From: Phytoactinopolyspora halotolerans
GTDB lineage: Bacteria > Actinomycetota > Actinomycetes > Jiangellales > Jiangellaceae
Direction: 5' to 3'
Assembly (NCBI RefSeq): GCF_010550675.1
Contig: NZ_JAAGOA010000008.1
Location: 62,001 to 126,000, forward strand
DNA length: 64,000 nucleotides
Numbering within the stretch: the first letter of the stretch is position 1; each line of letters begins with the position of its first letter. The notes beneath the pieces were generated by a model that was not told the DNA's origin, made no database searches, and was given only the letters and a program-made list of their open reading frames with translations. Shown here one piece after another: positions 53,273 through 62,475 of the stretch. A program made the position numbers and the translations under genes.

Positions 53273-55541
53273 CGCTTGGACCCCTGGCGCTGTCCGGATC
53301 GTCTGTCCCCTGTCCCGGCAGGCTGTCATCACGGATCTTCTGTTCGATTTGCGCGGCAATCCGGGCTTGAATCGACGCCAACCCGTATCGCGCGCGAACC
53401 TGATCGCGGCCCAGGCGGCCGTAATAGTGCTCCTGGAGTAGCGGCAGGATGGAGTACTCCCAGATCCGCGCCAGGCCGCCTTCGCGTTCAGTATCTGCCG
53501 TCATAAGGTACGACGGTCCGATCTTGAAGTCACGATCCTCCGCGCCGATGGCGTCATTCAACGCATCCAACAGAAACGCACGGTCAAGATCCTTGTGGTT
53601 CGCATGCAACCAGTTCCTCAACAAGTCGCGGACTGGAGGCTCGTCAGGATGAAGCTCAATGAACGCGAAGCGGCGACGGATCGCAGCATCCACCAGTGCA
53701 ATGGAACGGTCCGCGGTGTTCATCGTGCCGACGACAAACACGTTGGGTGGCAAGGTGAATGACTCGCCGGGCGAGTATTGCAGGCGTACTGAATCGCGTC
53801 GGTACTCCAACAGGTAGTACAGCTCACCGAACACCTTGGCGAGATTGGCTCGGTTGATCTCGTCCACAATGAGCACGTACGGACGCCCCGGATCGTCGCG
53901 AGCCTCGGAGGCGATCTGCCGGAGCGGCCCAGGCTGAAGCTGAAACCCGACTGTTCCGTCCGCACCAGATACGGGCCGGTATCCCTCGAAGAAGTCCTCG
54001 TATGTATACGACGGATGAAACTGTACGAGCCGCACCGCGTCCGGATCGGTGACGTGTCGGGCGAGCGCCCGGGCCAAGTATGTCTTTCCGGTACCTGGAG
54101 GACCGTAGAAGATCACCTGTTGCCGGTCCTGCAGGACGTCCAGCGATTCCTGCAGCCATTCCTGTTCGATGTGGAGGCGCATGGCGAGTTCAGCATTCGC
54201 AGAGCGCAGCGATGGGACGTCCACTTCGAACTGCAGCGCTGGTGCTTCGTCATGCGGTTCCGCCTGATCTTCTGCTTCGACCAGGCTAAGCAGCGCGTCG
54301 AGCGCTCCGGTCAAGTCGACCACTGCGCCCTGCTGATCGATGTCGGCGGCCAGAGGGGCGGGCAGTTGGTCAACGTCGAAGGATTGATCAGCCCATTCCG
54401 TCGGGCGTCTCAACCGACCTTCGTCAGAGTCGGAATACGTCGCATCGCCCGTCACCTGACCGATCCACACCTGGCCATCGACAATGGTCACGACTACGTC
54501 GTCCGACGCCATCCGGGTCAAGAAGATGTGGTACTCCGTCGTGAGTTGCAACCGCTGTGCGTAGTCCGTGTGTTGATACCCCTCTTCGACCGCAGCGGCC
54601 ACCTGGTGCCGGTCGCTTCCAGGCTCGACGACGCCAAGGTGCGTCGCCGCCAAGGACACGAACCCTTCCCGCCGCCAACGCTCAACGAGCGCATCCTCCC
54701 CACCCTGCGGCCGTCGTGGCCGGACCAACCATGCACGCCGAGTGGACCGGTCCCTGTCAGGACGCCACTGCTCGACATAAGGGCTGGCGTAGTAGTCGAA
54801 GTATCCGCCGTGCCGTTCCTGTAACCGTAACGTGAGTTCGAACAGGTCACGGTCCTGGTCGCCTGACCGCGCCGCCTCATCAGAGAACGACTTGAGTATT
54901 CGCTGTTTGTCGTCCACGTTGATGATCGGGAGGAAATGGTGCGGAAAGCCAAAGTAGAGCAGGCACTCCCGCAAGGATGGCAGCACTTCTGTCGCACGGA
55001 CCGCATTACGCCATTCCCACGGATCATTCAATGCTTTTTGCCGCTGCAACTCTTCCAGTTCCCACCAATGTTGGAGAAACTCGACCAGGTGTGCCAGCCA
55101 CCGCCAGATATGCTGATGAGCGCCTTGGCCGCCGTGCCAACTGCCCTCGGCGAAAGCTTCGACTACTTCGGACGGCAATGTCGGGCTGTGCTGCATCCAT
55201 CCCAACACCGTTTCGATCCGTCGACGTTTCGACTCTTGAGTTAGGTTGGCCAAAGGCAACGCATGCACCGTCAACAGCTCGGCCGCCAGCAAGATCGTCG
55301 AGTCCGGCGCGCCCTTGAGCTGGCGTTCAAGCTTCACGATGAACGCGTCACCGCTCACATCAGGCCGATCGTTGTAACGTTCACGAAGATCGTTGACGAC
55401 CTCCGCAGACCACGCCCCAACCTGCGGCGCGAAAAAGGATGCACCTGTTCCCAGCCCGGACTCAATCATGCGTCTAGCCACAGTCCGGACCCGCTTATCC
55501 GACGGCTTCGGGATCAGAACACGGTCGGTCGACTCGGTCAC
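53262..55541 (-). CDS. mcrB: McrB-type AAA GTPase with EVE-like reader domain
   Basis: 759 residues. About 260 N-terminal helical residues of unknown type precede a likely PUA/EVE-like modified-base reader at about 268-385 (AWLVRPRR...VWIGQVTGDATY...RRPTEW). The AAA motor has Walker A GPPGTGKT at 480-487, Walker B VLIVDEINRAN and the McrB signature VGTMNTADRSIALVD. McrB binds modified DNA, hydrolyses GTP and translocates with McrC as nuclease. GTG start overlaps the methylase stop (GTGA). Production in the same operon as an adenine methylase implies that it reads a base other than the self-mark, or that the two are coordinated. Confidence 0.9.
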   Translation of the reverse strand: MTESTDRVLIPKPSDKRVRTVARRMIESGLGTGASFFAPQVGAWSAEVVNDLRERYNDRPDVSGDAFIVKLERQLKGAPDSTILLAAELLTVHALPLANLTQESKRRRIETVLGWMQHSPTLPSEVVEAFAEGSWHGGQGAHQHIWRWLAHLVEFLQHWWELEELQRQKALNDPWEWRNAVRATEVLPSLRECLLYFGFPHHFLPIINVDDKQRILKSFSDEAARSGDQDRDLFELTLRLQERHGGYFDYYASPYVEQWRPDRDRSTRRAWLVRPRRPQGGEDALVERWRREGFVSLAATHLGVVEPGSDRHQVAAAVEEGYQHTDYAQRLQLTTEYHIFLTRMASDDVVVTIVDGQVWIGQVTGDATYSDSDEGRLRRPTEWADQSFDVDQLPAPLAADIDQQGAVVDLTGALDALLSLVEAEDQAEPHDEAPALQFEVDVPSLRSANAELAMRLHIEQEWLQESLDVLQDRQQVIFYGPPGTGKTYLARALARHVTDPDAVRLVQFHPSYTYEDFFEGYRPVSGADGTVGFQLQPGPLRQIASEARDDPGRPYVLIVDEINRANLAKVFGELYYLLEYRRDSVRLQYSPGESFTLPPNVFVVGTMNTADRSIALVDAAIRRRFAFIELHPDEPPVRDLLRNWLHANHKDLDRAFLLDALNDAIGAEDRDFKIGPSYLMTADTEREGGLARIWEYSILPLLQEHYYGRLGRDQVRARYGLASIQARIAAQIEQKIRDDSLPGQGTDDPDSARGPSDEA

Positions 55542-58500
55542 TGCTCGTCCGCCTCCTCCGGCAGGGGTAATGGTGTCGCCCAGTCTGGCCTGGACGACTC
55601 CGGATGGCGCGGGCCTTGCCCCGGTTCCGGATCGACAATCGACTGGTAAGGAACGCCGGTCCGTATCGCCTCAGCCATCGCGTCATAGACCTCAAGGATC
55701 AACCGCTTAGTCCGGTACTCACCATGCGCCGCCTCATCCTTGCGCCGGACGATCGGAAACGTATCCATCACGTAATCAACTTCATCGCGATCCAGCCCAT
55801 ATAAATGGAACATCGCAGCGTCCAACTCAGCACGAATCAAGCGCCGTCGCTCCGGAATCCATCTAAACGGTGGACCACCGTCCCCAATGTCCCGCGCGAA
55901 CCCTTCCATGTCCCAAGCCGTCCATGCTAACTCAGCCGCCCGGGCAGAGATCCACTGTGCAACGCTGTAACGAGAGAACCACTCACACTTCACATGCAGA
56001 GATTTTCGCGCAGGAACCGCCAATTGTTGGAAGTAGTTGAACGTGAAATTCGTCCCTCCCAACTTTTGGCGTGCGACATAGTCCAACGCAAATGATGCCA
56101 AAGCATCGAGAAAGATCGGAGGGGTTCCGAGAATTAGCGGCGTTGAGTGCCCCACCGCCGCCCGAGAGAATGCGAAGCCGATGGTCGTTCGTTCATCCGT
56201 GCTCCGGCAGACGTTACGCCAGCCGAGTAGCCAGTCTCGATCCCAGCGGCCATTGAGCCGTTCTCCTACCTGCTTCTCGGCGACCCAGTAGCGAGGAAGC
56301 GCCACGAAGGTTGAATCGTCCTTCTCGTCGAGAGTTACCTCGCGTGTGGAGCCATCGCGCTCATATGTCGCCCAGCGATGGTCATAGTGATGGAGCATCT
56401 TCGCCTCGTACAGCGGGAGCATGCGGGCGTTGTCCTTGGTGAAGATGTTGCCGTGCCGTTTCCATCCGTCGGCTTCGAGTTCCTCGCGGGTGTGGAACTT
56501 GTCGGAGTCCGAAGTCATGTTGAACAAGCCCTGCATAAACGAAACGCCCCATGGATTACCGTCTGGATCGCCCTCACGGACCAAGATCGGCACGCGGCGG
56601 TAGATGCCTAGGGTGATCTCGGCATCGCTGCGGCTGCGAAAGACTGGGCAGGTGCCGGTGTTGGGGTTGAGGAGTTTGATCTCGTCGGGTGTCAACGCGA
56701 ATCGTTTGCCTGGTTCGTCAAGCTCAGTGGCGTCATGCACGAAGAACGCGAAATCCGCCGCTGCTTCGTGCTCGTCTCGCCCGGCGAGGGTGAGTAGACA
56801 GAACTTGAACGACCGGTGCACGCCTGCAAAGACTGGCTTTGCATTTTCGAAGTCGAAAAGGCTCGCGAGCGATGCTGTTTCCACCAGGTCTCGGAAGAAG
56901 TACTGTGTAGTGGCGTCAGTTGCTATTCCTGTGGGAAGAATGACCCCGAGTCGGCCGGCGGGATCGATCAATGATCGGTCTGCTTCGGCGAAAATTGCAT
57001 ACGTGTTGATCCGCCCCCGTCCCGTGAGTTCGTATCGCCCGCTCGTACGTGTGAAGGCGCGGACGCCGTCCTCGCGACGCTTGGCCGCAACGAATTCTTC
57101 CCATAATGCTGGGTCGCCCTGTACGAGGTCGTTGATTAGCTGCTTACGCTTCGCACCCGTCGCGCTCGCAATCTCGGGATCTCGTGCGGCGAAGAATTCC
57201 TGCTCTTTGAGTTCCGTGTGCTCCCAGGGTGGGTTGCCGAGTACGCACGAGAATCCCCCGGACCATCCGTCCGGGCCTAGTTCTCCCTCCACGTCAAAGA
57301 TGTCAGGGAATTCAATGTGCCAGTGGAGGAAGCGATACTGCTCGGCCAGGCGCGCGATTTCATTTGCCGTGACATCCTGACGCGGACCGTCAGCAGCGGC
57401 AGCCTCGTGTAGCCAGTCCTCGGTGGGCGGTGGAGGCGCGCCCTCAGTCTTGTGCCATACGAAGGCGGCGCACCACGCGTCTGCGAGTTGCCTGGCGTGC
57501 CGCACCTGGTCCGATTCATCGGCGGCGAAGTACGACGCCGCCAAGCCGCGCGTCTCGTTGGCGGACTCAGCCAGGCCGCCGTTCGCGGTGCCCAGGGACT
57601 TGGCAAGTGTCGACGTTGTCACGCCTAGGTCGTCGTCATCGAGTCGAAGCCATCCGTGCTCCCGATCACGTCGCTGTTTCGCGTTGGTGGCTTTCATGGT
57701 TTTAGCGATCTTCTTGTCATCGCCCGTCAGGATCGCACTGAACGCCGCGTCCGGGACGCCGTCGGCGAGAAGTTTCGGCGTGGCACCGAGCAGCGAGTTG
57801 CCGACCTTGATGTGGGCATCGAGGAAGCCAAGGGGTTTACCTGGCTCAAGGGCGGCCATCCATAGGGATACCTTGGCGAGCTCTGCGGCCAGGTCGTTCA
57901 TGTCGACGCCGTAGATACATTGTCCGACGACTTCGCGTAGTGCGTGGTACTCGTCGGCCGCTGTCGGCTCGTCGTCAGTGGCTCGCACCCCGGCGAGTCG
58001 CTTGGCGATCCGGCGTGCCGCGGCGACAAGGAAGTGCCCGGATCCACAAGCGGGGTCGCAGACGGTGAGCTTGAGCAGTCGGCGTTCGGCGTCGCTGTGG
58101 TCTACCGCTTCTTTGACTGCTCGGTCGAGCAACGGGTCGAGGGCGGTGTCCAGGAGCGAGTTCACGAGTGCGGGTGGCGTGTAGTAGGAGCCTGTGGTCT
58201 TTCGTTCGTTTCCTGAGACGCGCTCCAGGGTGAAGATCTGTTGGCCGAGGTCGACTCGCGGCACCAGTTCCAGCAGCGATTCGTAGACGCTGCCGAGTTC
58301 TTCGGAGTCGAGATTGCGGTAGTCGACTGGTTGGACTCGGCCACCCGGTCCTTCGATCCAGCTGAGCGCTCGTATCGCTGCGAGGAAGTCTTCATTGCGC
58401 AGTGATGCACCCAACAGCAGGTCTGGGTCGGGTGCGCCTTGGACAGGTGTGAGTCGGCGGTCAGGGTCGAATAAGCCTCCGAGTGCAGGAAGACCAATGG

Positions 58501-59620
58501 CCGGTTCACCAAGTCCGGTAGTTGCGCCGTCACCGCCCAGGGCATAAAGCACCAGCACCTGGGCGTCCCATAGGTCGCTATGAGGTCCTCCGGCACGTAC
58601 CCGCGCTAGGCGGCGTAGCCTTGCCGTGCTGAAGTATTTGGCATACCGCTCATGTGCGGAGACGGACGCTGCGGGATCGAGCAGCGCATCGCGGTCTTCG
58701 GCAACGAAGACGAATAGCAGCCGATAGACGAGTCGCAGCAGGGCTCGCTGATAGTCGGCGTTAGACAGCTGTCCTTCCGTTCGCAGCGCATCGACGAGCC
58801 AGCTGTTTCTCGGGTGCCGGATAAATCCAGTGCCTAGTGCGGCGATTGCTGCTTCCACACCGACGCGCAGCTGATCCAAGGCGCGGGCTCCGGCCGCCAC
58901 AGCGTCGTTGCGCCAAGATTCCAGCCAGCAGTCCGCCGGCGCCGCCTCCGGTCCGTTGCGCTTCTCCAGTCTGGATACGTGGGCGAGCTGCCAGAAGAGC
59001 AAGAACTCGGAGAAGAGCTCACCGTCGAATATGGCCTCAAGGTCGATCTCAAGGTAGGCGGCACCGGACAGTGCCGTCGAGTCACGCAGGAGCCGAAGCT
59101 TGCGGCCGTTCGACAGGATCGCCCACAGGTGCCCGTCGGTGCGGTTGAGGAATTCCTGGACCATGGCTTGTGGCTGCCGGGCTGCACCCGCGACGCCTGG
59201 GCTGCGCTTGTCGAGGTCGACACCTGGCCCGAGGAGGTGGATGGGCACGTGGTCCCACCGATGCGAGACAGGATATTCCTGGTCGCCGATGGTGAAGCCA
59301 CCGGCGACGGTGGGAACTTGGCCGTACCCGAACTCCCGCAAGAGCACTTGCAGCCACCGCTCACGTGTAGTTTGCGCACGAGTATCGTCCATGCCCGCTG
59401 GCTGACGCTTCTGCGCCTGCCGCCAGCCTGTGTATGCCCCGCGGAGATACTGCCAGGCCCGGCTCGCCGCGTCGCGCAGGTTCTCACCGCTCGCCAGGTG
59501 GTACGACGTCGGCGCAAGGCTGGCCTGGTCAACCGCGTTCGATCGGATCCGTTCCAGCATCGACGGCGGGACGATTCCGCCGACGGAACGGATCGCCTGA
59601 AGGCCGTTTACCTGGCTCAT
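55538..59620 (-). CDS. Eco57I-type N6-adenine DNA methyltransferase (DISARM DrmMI-like)
   Basis: 1360 residues. Motif I is CDPACGSGHFLVAAARRIAK (about 522) and motif IV is VLGNPPWEHTEL (about 794), whose NPPW marks an adenine-N6 methylase. The N-terminal half (WDHVPIHLLGPGVDLDKRSP, HLWAILSNGRKLRLLRD) matches the large methylases of class 1 DISARM as I remember them. The C-terminal part is a target-recognition region. I see no clear nuclease motif, so it is probably a methylase only. ATG overlaps the SNF2 stop (ATGA) with GGGAGGAC upstream. It should mark host DNA for the operon's restriction functions. Confidence 0.85.
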   Translation of the reverse strand: MSQVNGLQAIRSVGGIVPPSMLERIRSNAVDQASLAPTSYHLASGENLRDAASRAWQYLRGAYTGWRQAQKRQPAGMDDTRAQTTRERWLQVLLREFGYGQVPTVAGGFTIGDQEYPVSHRWDHVPIHLLGPGVDLDKRSPGVAGAARQPQAMVQEFLNRTDGHLWAILSNGRKLRLLRDSTALSGAAYLEIDLEAIFDGELFSEFLLFWQLAHVSRLEKRNGPEAAPADCWLESWRNDAVAAGARALDQLRVGVEAAIAALGTGFIRHPRNSWLVDALRTEGQLSNADYQRALLRLVYRLLFVFVAEDRDALLDPAASVSAHERYAKYFSTARLRRLARVRAGGPHSDLWDAQVLVLYALGGDGATTGLGEPAIGLPALGGLFDPDRRLTPVQGAPDPDLLLGASLRNEDFLAAIRALSWIEGPGGRVQPVDYRNLDSEELGSVYESLLELVPRVDLGQQIFTLERVSGNERKTTGSYYTPPALVNSLLDTALDPLLDRAVKEAVDHSDAERRLLKLTVCDPACGSGHFLVAAARRIAKRLAGVRATDDEPTAADEYHALREVVGQCIYGVDMNDLAAELAKVSLWMAALEPGKPLGFLDAHIKVGNSLLGATPKLLADGVPDAAFSAILTGDDKKIAKTMKATNAKQRRDREHGWLRLDDDDLGVTTSTLAKSLGTANGGLAESANETRGLAASYFAADESDQVRHARQLADAWCAAFVWHKTEGAPPPPTEDWLHEAAAADGPRQDVTANEIARLAEQYRFLHWHIEFPDIFDVEGELGPDGWSGGFSCVLGNPPWEHTELKEQEFFAARDPEIASATGAKRKQLINDLVQGDPALWEEFVAAKRREDGVRAFTRTSGRYELTGRGRINTYAIFAEADRSLIDPAGRLGVILPTGIATDATTQYFFRDLVETASLASLFDFENAKPVFAGVHRSFKFCLLTLAGRDEHEAAADFAFFVHDATELDEPGKRFALTPDEIKLLNPNTGTCPVFRSRSDAEITLGIYRRVPILVREGDPDGNPWGVSFMQGLFNMTSDSDKFHTREELEADGWKRHGNIFTKDNARMLPLYEAKMLHHYDHRWATYERDGSTREVTLDEKDDSTFVALPRYWVAEKQVGERLNGRWDRDWLLGWRNVCRSTDERTTIGFAFSRAAVGHSTPLILGTPPIFLDALASFALDYVARQKLGGTNFTFNYFQQLAVPARKSLHVKCEWFSRYSVAQWISARAAELAWTAWDMEGFARDIGDGGPPFRWIPERRRLIRAELDAAMFHLYGLDRDEVDYVMDTFPIVRRKDEAAHGEYRTKRLILEVYDAMAEAIRTGVPYQSIVDPEPGQGPRHPESSRPDWATPLPLPEEADEQ

Positions 59621-62475
59621 CGTTGTCCTCCCGCCGGCCGGTACACATACACACCAAGAATGTCCACGGGAAGTTGCGGCCGAACCTCAAGCCCTCGGAC
59701 ACCGAGCGCCCCGGCACGTTCTCCCCTAGCGGCGGTACGGACTCGGATGTGAGCTTCGCGCAGTTCCTCGGCGATAGCCTGGGCCTGCTCGTTAAGCAGC
59801 GGAGTCATGTCCGGTAGAGCATCGAGCACATGACCGATCATGTTCCGTGCCACGTCTTCGGGGATGTTTGCTGTCGGTCGTGAATCGAGGAGCTGCTCGA
59901 CGGCGTCCTGGCCGAGCCAGTTCGGCGCGGTCGGGGGCCCGGTGAACGCGAGCACTCGTGCTTCCTCCGCAACGTGAGTCTCGGTAACGTTCCTTCCTGG
60001 CAGCGTGACATGGATGCGGAATCGTGTCAGGAGCGCCACGGTCGGCTGCTCGATCTCTGCACTGGTAATTACCCCGCACCGCCTTGCGGGTCTGTTCTCG
60101 GGTGGGAGTGCGTCGTCCAGGGCGGCGTCGAGCGTGTAACGTGCGAGTGCGGTGACGCGGGGGTCTGTCCGGAACAAGACGGACGCTGCGCGTGGTGCCG
60201 GCAGGTCCCGGTAGAAGTCGATCTGCGATTCCGTCCGTCCAAGTGCGTCGCGTAGCCCCACCGGCAATCCCGCCAACTCAACCCGAAAGCCATACTCGGC
60301 CGTCCACAGGTCCGCGCCCAGCTCGTGCAACGCCGCTCGGACGAATGCGTCGACATCGTCGGGACTACCCAGTGCCTGTCGTGCCGCCTGAACCTCGCGC
60401 ATCACCTCGGCCTCGTGAATGGAGCGCTGTGCAAACCGGGTACGGCTTTGCTTTTCCTGCTCAGCGGTGCTGCGCCACTCCTCCTCCAGCTGGTCCGCTT
60501 CACCACGACCTTCGATATCGAGGGCGAGCTGTTCAGACTCCCGGCCGCGAAGCAGAACGCCTTCAACCAGCGCGCTGAGCACCTGATCGCTTTGACTGGG
60601 CACAGGGACACTCACGCCGAGGTCTCGCCGGATGGCTTCGTGCTTGCGCAGCAGCACATCGAGCACAATCCCGTCGATGCCCGTGTCCTCGCCATAGATA
60701 GTCACGGCTCGCACAGTCTCTGCCGGCTGACCGAAGCGATCCACACGGCCTTCTCTTTGCTCATGTCGAGTGGGGTTCCAGGCCAGGTCGTAGTGGACAA
60801 CAGCCTGGAAGTCACGTTGTAGATTGATGCCCTCGGACAGGCAGTCGGTCGCGACCAGAACCTTCGGCGCACCATGAGCAGCTTCGGATAGCTGGGTCAC
60901 GCGGGCCGCCCGATCATCGGGGGCGAGTGTTCCGGTGACAACTTCGATAGTGACGCCTCGTAACTTCTGGCGCAGGTGCTCGGTGACGTACTCGGCGGTT
61001 TGGATGAAGCGGCAGAACACGACCGGGTGGAAGCCGTCCTTCAACAGGCCGTTGAGCGTCGTGACCAGGGTGGAGAGCTTGACGTCCTCGTCCACGGGCA
61101 TCGCCAAAGCTCTCTTCCGGAACGCTCGCAGTATTCGGCTCTCCCGGCTTTCAGCTGTTTCATCATCGGCCGCTATGGCGCCTGGCACAGCGTCCGCCCC
61201 GTCAAGGGCATCGTCGTCGGCGCTGTCCAAAACATCGGCCGCGCCCAAAGCGTCCGCGGCATCGATGCTCTCAGCTCCAGCGGCCGATGCGCGCACCTCA
61301 AGGGTCGCGGCCGCCGCAGCTGGTGATGAGGCGAGGGTGCGCAGCAGAGAGAGCGCGGACCACCAGCGCACTCGCTGTTCCAGCTGGGTCCCCGTGCGGT
61401 CCTGCACCCGCCCTCGCACGTACGCGAGGACATCATCGAAAAGCGCACGGTACTGCGGCGACAGCTTGTAGGCGCGTTCCCTCGTCGTGCGATCCGACGG
61501 GAACTTCGTGTCAGCGTTCACGTAGTGACGGATGTCAGCACGACGACGCTGCACCATGTGAGTCGCCAGCAGCGCCCGTGCGCGCTCCTGGCGCAGGTCA
61601 GCCGTCTTCAGTTCGGGGTCGAGGAGCCCTACGAGGTTGCGAAACGAACCCTCGTTTCCGCTGTGCGGCGTGGCAGTCACGAGTATCAGGTGACGTGCGG
61701 GGTCGTCGGCAAGCTCCAGCAACAGCCGGTATCGCTGGGTGCGGCCTCTGGTTCCCCTGCCCGCGTCGTCGGTGACCGACGCGTGGGCTTCATCGACAAT
61801 GACCAGGTCCGGGGCTGCCCGGAGGAAATCATCTCGTCTCCGGTCGGCCTTGATGAAGTCGGTCGACACCACTGTTACCGGGTAGCGCTCGAAGATCGAC
61901 TGCCCGTATTCCAGGCCACGTTCAAGACGCGATACGGTCCCACGCAAGACCAGCTCTGGCTGCATGCCAAACTTCGTCGAGAGCTCTTCTCGCCACTGCT
62001 CTGCAAGGCTCGGCGGGCATACGACCGTCAGGCCGCGAGCCGACCCTTGAGCAAGGAGTTCAGCCGCAACGAGGCCTGCCTCAACGGTCTTGCCGACACC
62101 TACGTCATCGGCGATCAGCAAGCGCACCGTCTCTTGTCGCAGCGCTAGCAGGAGAGGAACAAGCTGGTACGGTCGCGGTTCCACAGCCAGCCCAGCCAGG
62201 CTCCGAAACGGCCCCCCGCTGGAACGGAATCCGATCCGCAAGGCGTCACGAAGTAACCGAGCACTGCGGTCGTCGCCGAGGTCGTCGGGGCGAGGAGGCG
62301 GAAACGACGCGCTCTCAATCTGCTCGATTCCACGCAGCACACCCGCCACATCCGCATCACCGCCACCTAACGGACGCACCACGAGCACGGCGTCGTCGCT
62401 GTCCGGAAGCACCACCCATTCGCGCCCCCGCGCCCGCACAAGCGAGCCAACCGGGAACTCCTTCTGGACCGTCAC
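59617..62475 (-). CDS. DrmD-type SNF2/RapA-like helicase
   Basis: 952 residues. The N-terminus FPVGSLVRARGREWVVLPDS and RIGFRSSGGPFRSLAGLAVE are typical of DISARM DrmD proteins. Motor motifs are Walker A LIADDVGVGKTVEAGL (about 122), DEAH VIVDEAHAS (about 225), VTATPHSG, and in the second lobe LSEGINLQRDFQAVVHYDL and QREGRVDRFGQ. An Ala/Asp-rich insertion (about 395-440) separates the lobes. The C-terminal third is unassigned. The GTG start overlaps the upstream stop (GTGA). In DISARM this helicase acts with the methylase and the DrmA/B proteins on incoming DNA. Confidence 0.87.
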   Translation of the reverse strand: MTVQKEFPVGSLVRARGREWVVLPDSDDAVLVVRPLGGGDADVAGVLRGIEQIESASFPPPRPDDLGDDRSARLLRDALRIGFRSSGGPFRSLAGLAVEPRPYQLVPLLLALRQETVRLLIADDVGVGKTVEAGLVAAELLAQGSARGLTVVCPPSLAEQWREELSTKFGMQPELVLRGTVSRLERGLEYGQSIFERYPVTVVSTDFIKADRRRDDFLRAAPDLVIVDEAHASVTDDAGRGTRGRTQRYRLLLELADDPARHLILVTATPHSGNEGSFRNLVGLLDPELKTADLRQERARALLATHMVQRRRADIRHYVNADTKFPSDRTTRERAYKLSPQYRALFDDVLAYVRGRVQDRTGTQLEQRVRWWSALSLLRTLASSPAAAAATLEVRASAAGAESIDAADALGAADVLDSADDDALDGADAVPGAIAADDETAESRESRILRAFRKRALAMPVDEDVKLSTLVTTLNGLLKDGFHPVVFCRFIQTAEYVTEHLRQKLRGVTIEVVTGTLAPDDRAARVTQLSEAAHGAPKVLVATDCLSEGINLQRDFQAVVHYDLAWNPTRHEQREGRVDRFGQPAETVRAVTIYGEDTGIDGIVLDVLLRKHEAIRRDLGVSVPVPSQSDQVLSALVEGVLLRGRESEQLALDIEGRGEADQLEEEWRSTAEQEKQSRTRFAQRSIHEAEVMREVQAARQALGSPDDVDAFVRAALHELGADLWTAEYGFRVELAGLPVGLRDALGRTESQIDFYRDLPAPRAASVLFRTDPRVTALARYTLDAALDDALPPENRPARRCGVITSAEIEQPTVALLTRFRIHVTLPGRNVTETHVAEEARVLAFTGPPTAPNWLGQDAVEQLLDSRPTANIPEDVARNMIGHVLDALPDMTPLLNEQAQAIAEELREAHIRVRTAARGERAGALGVRGLEVRPQLPVDILGVYVYRPAGGQR

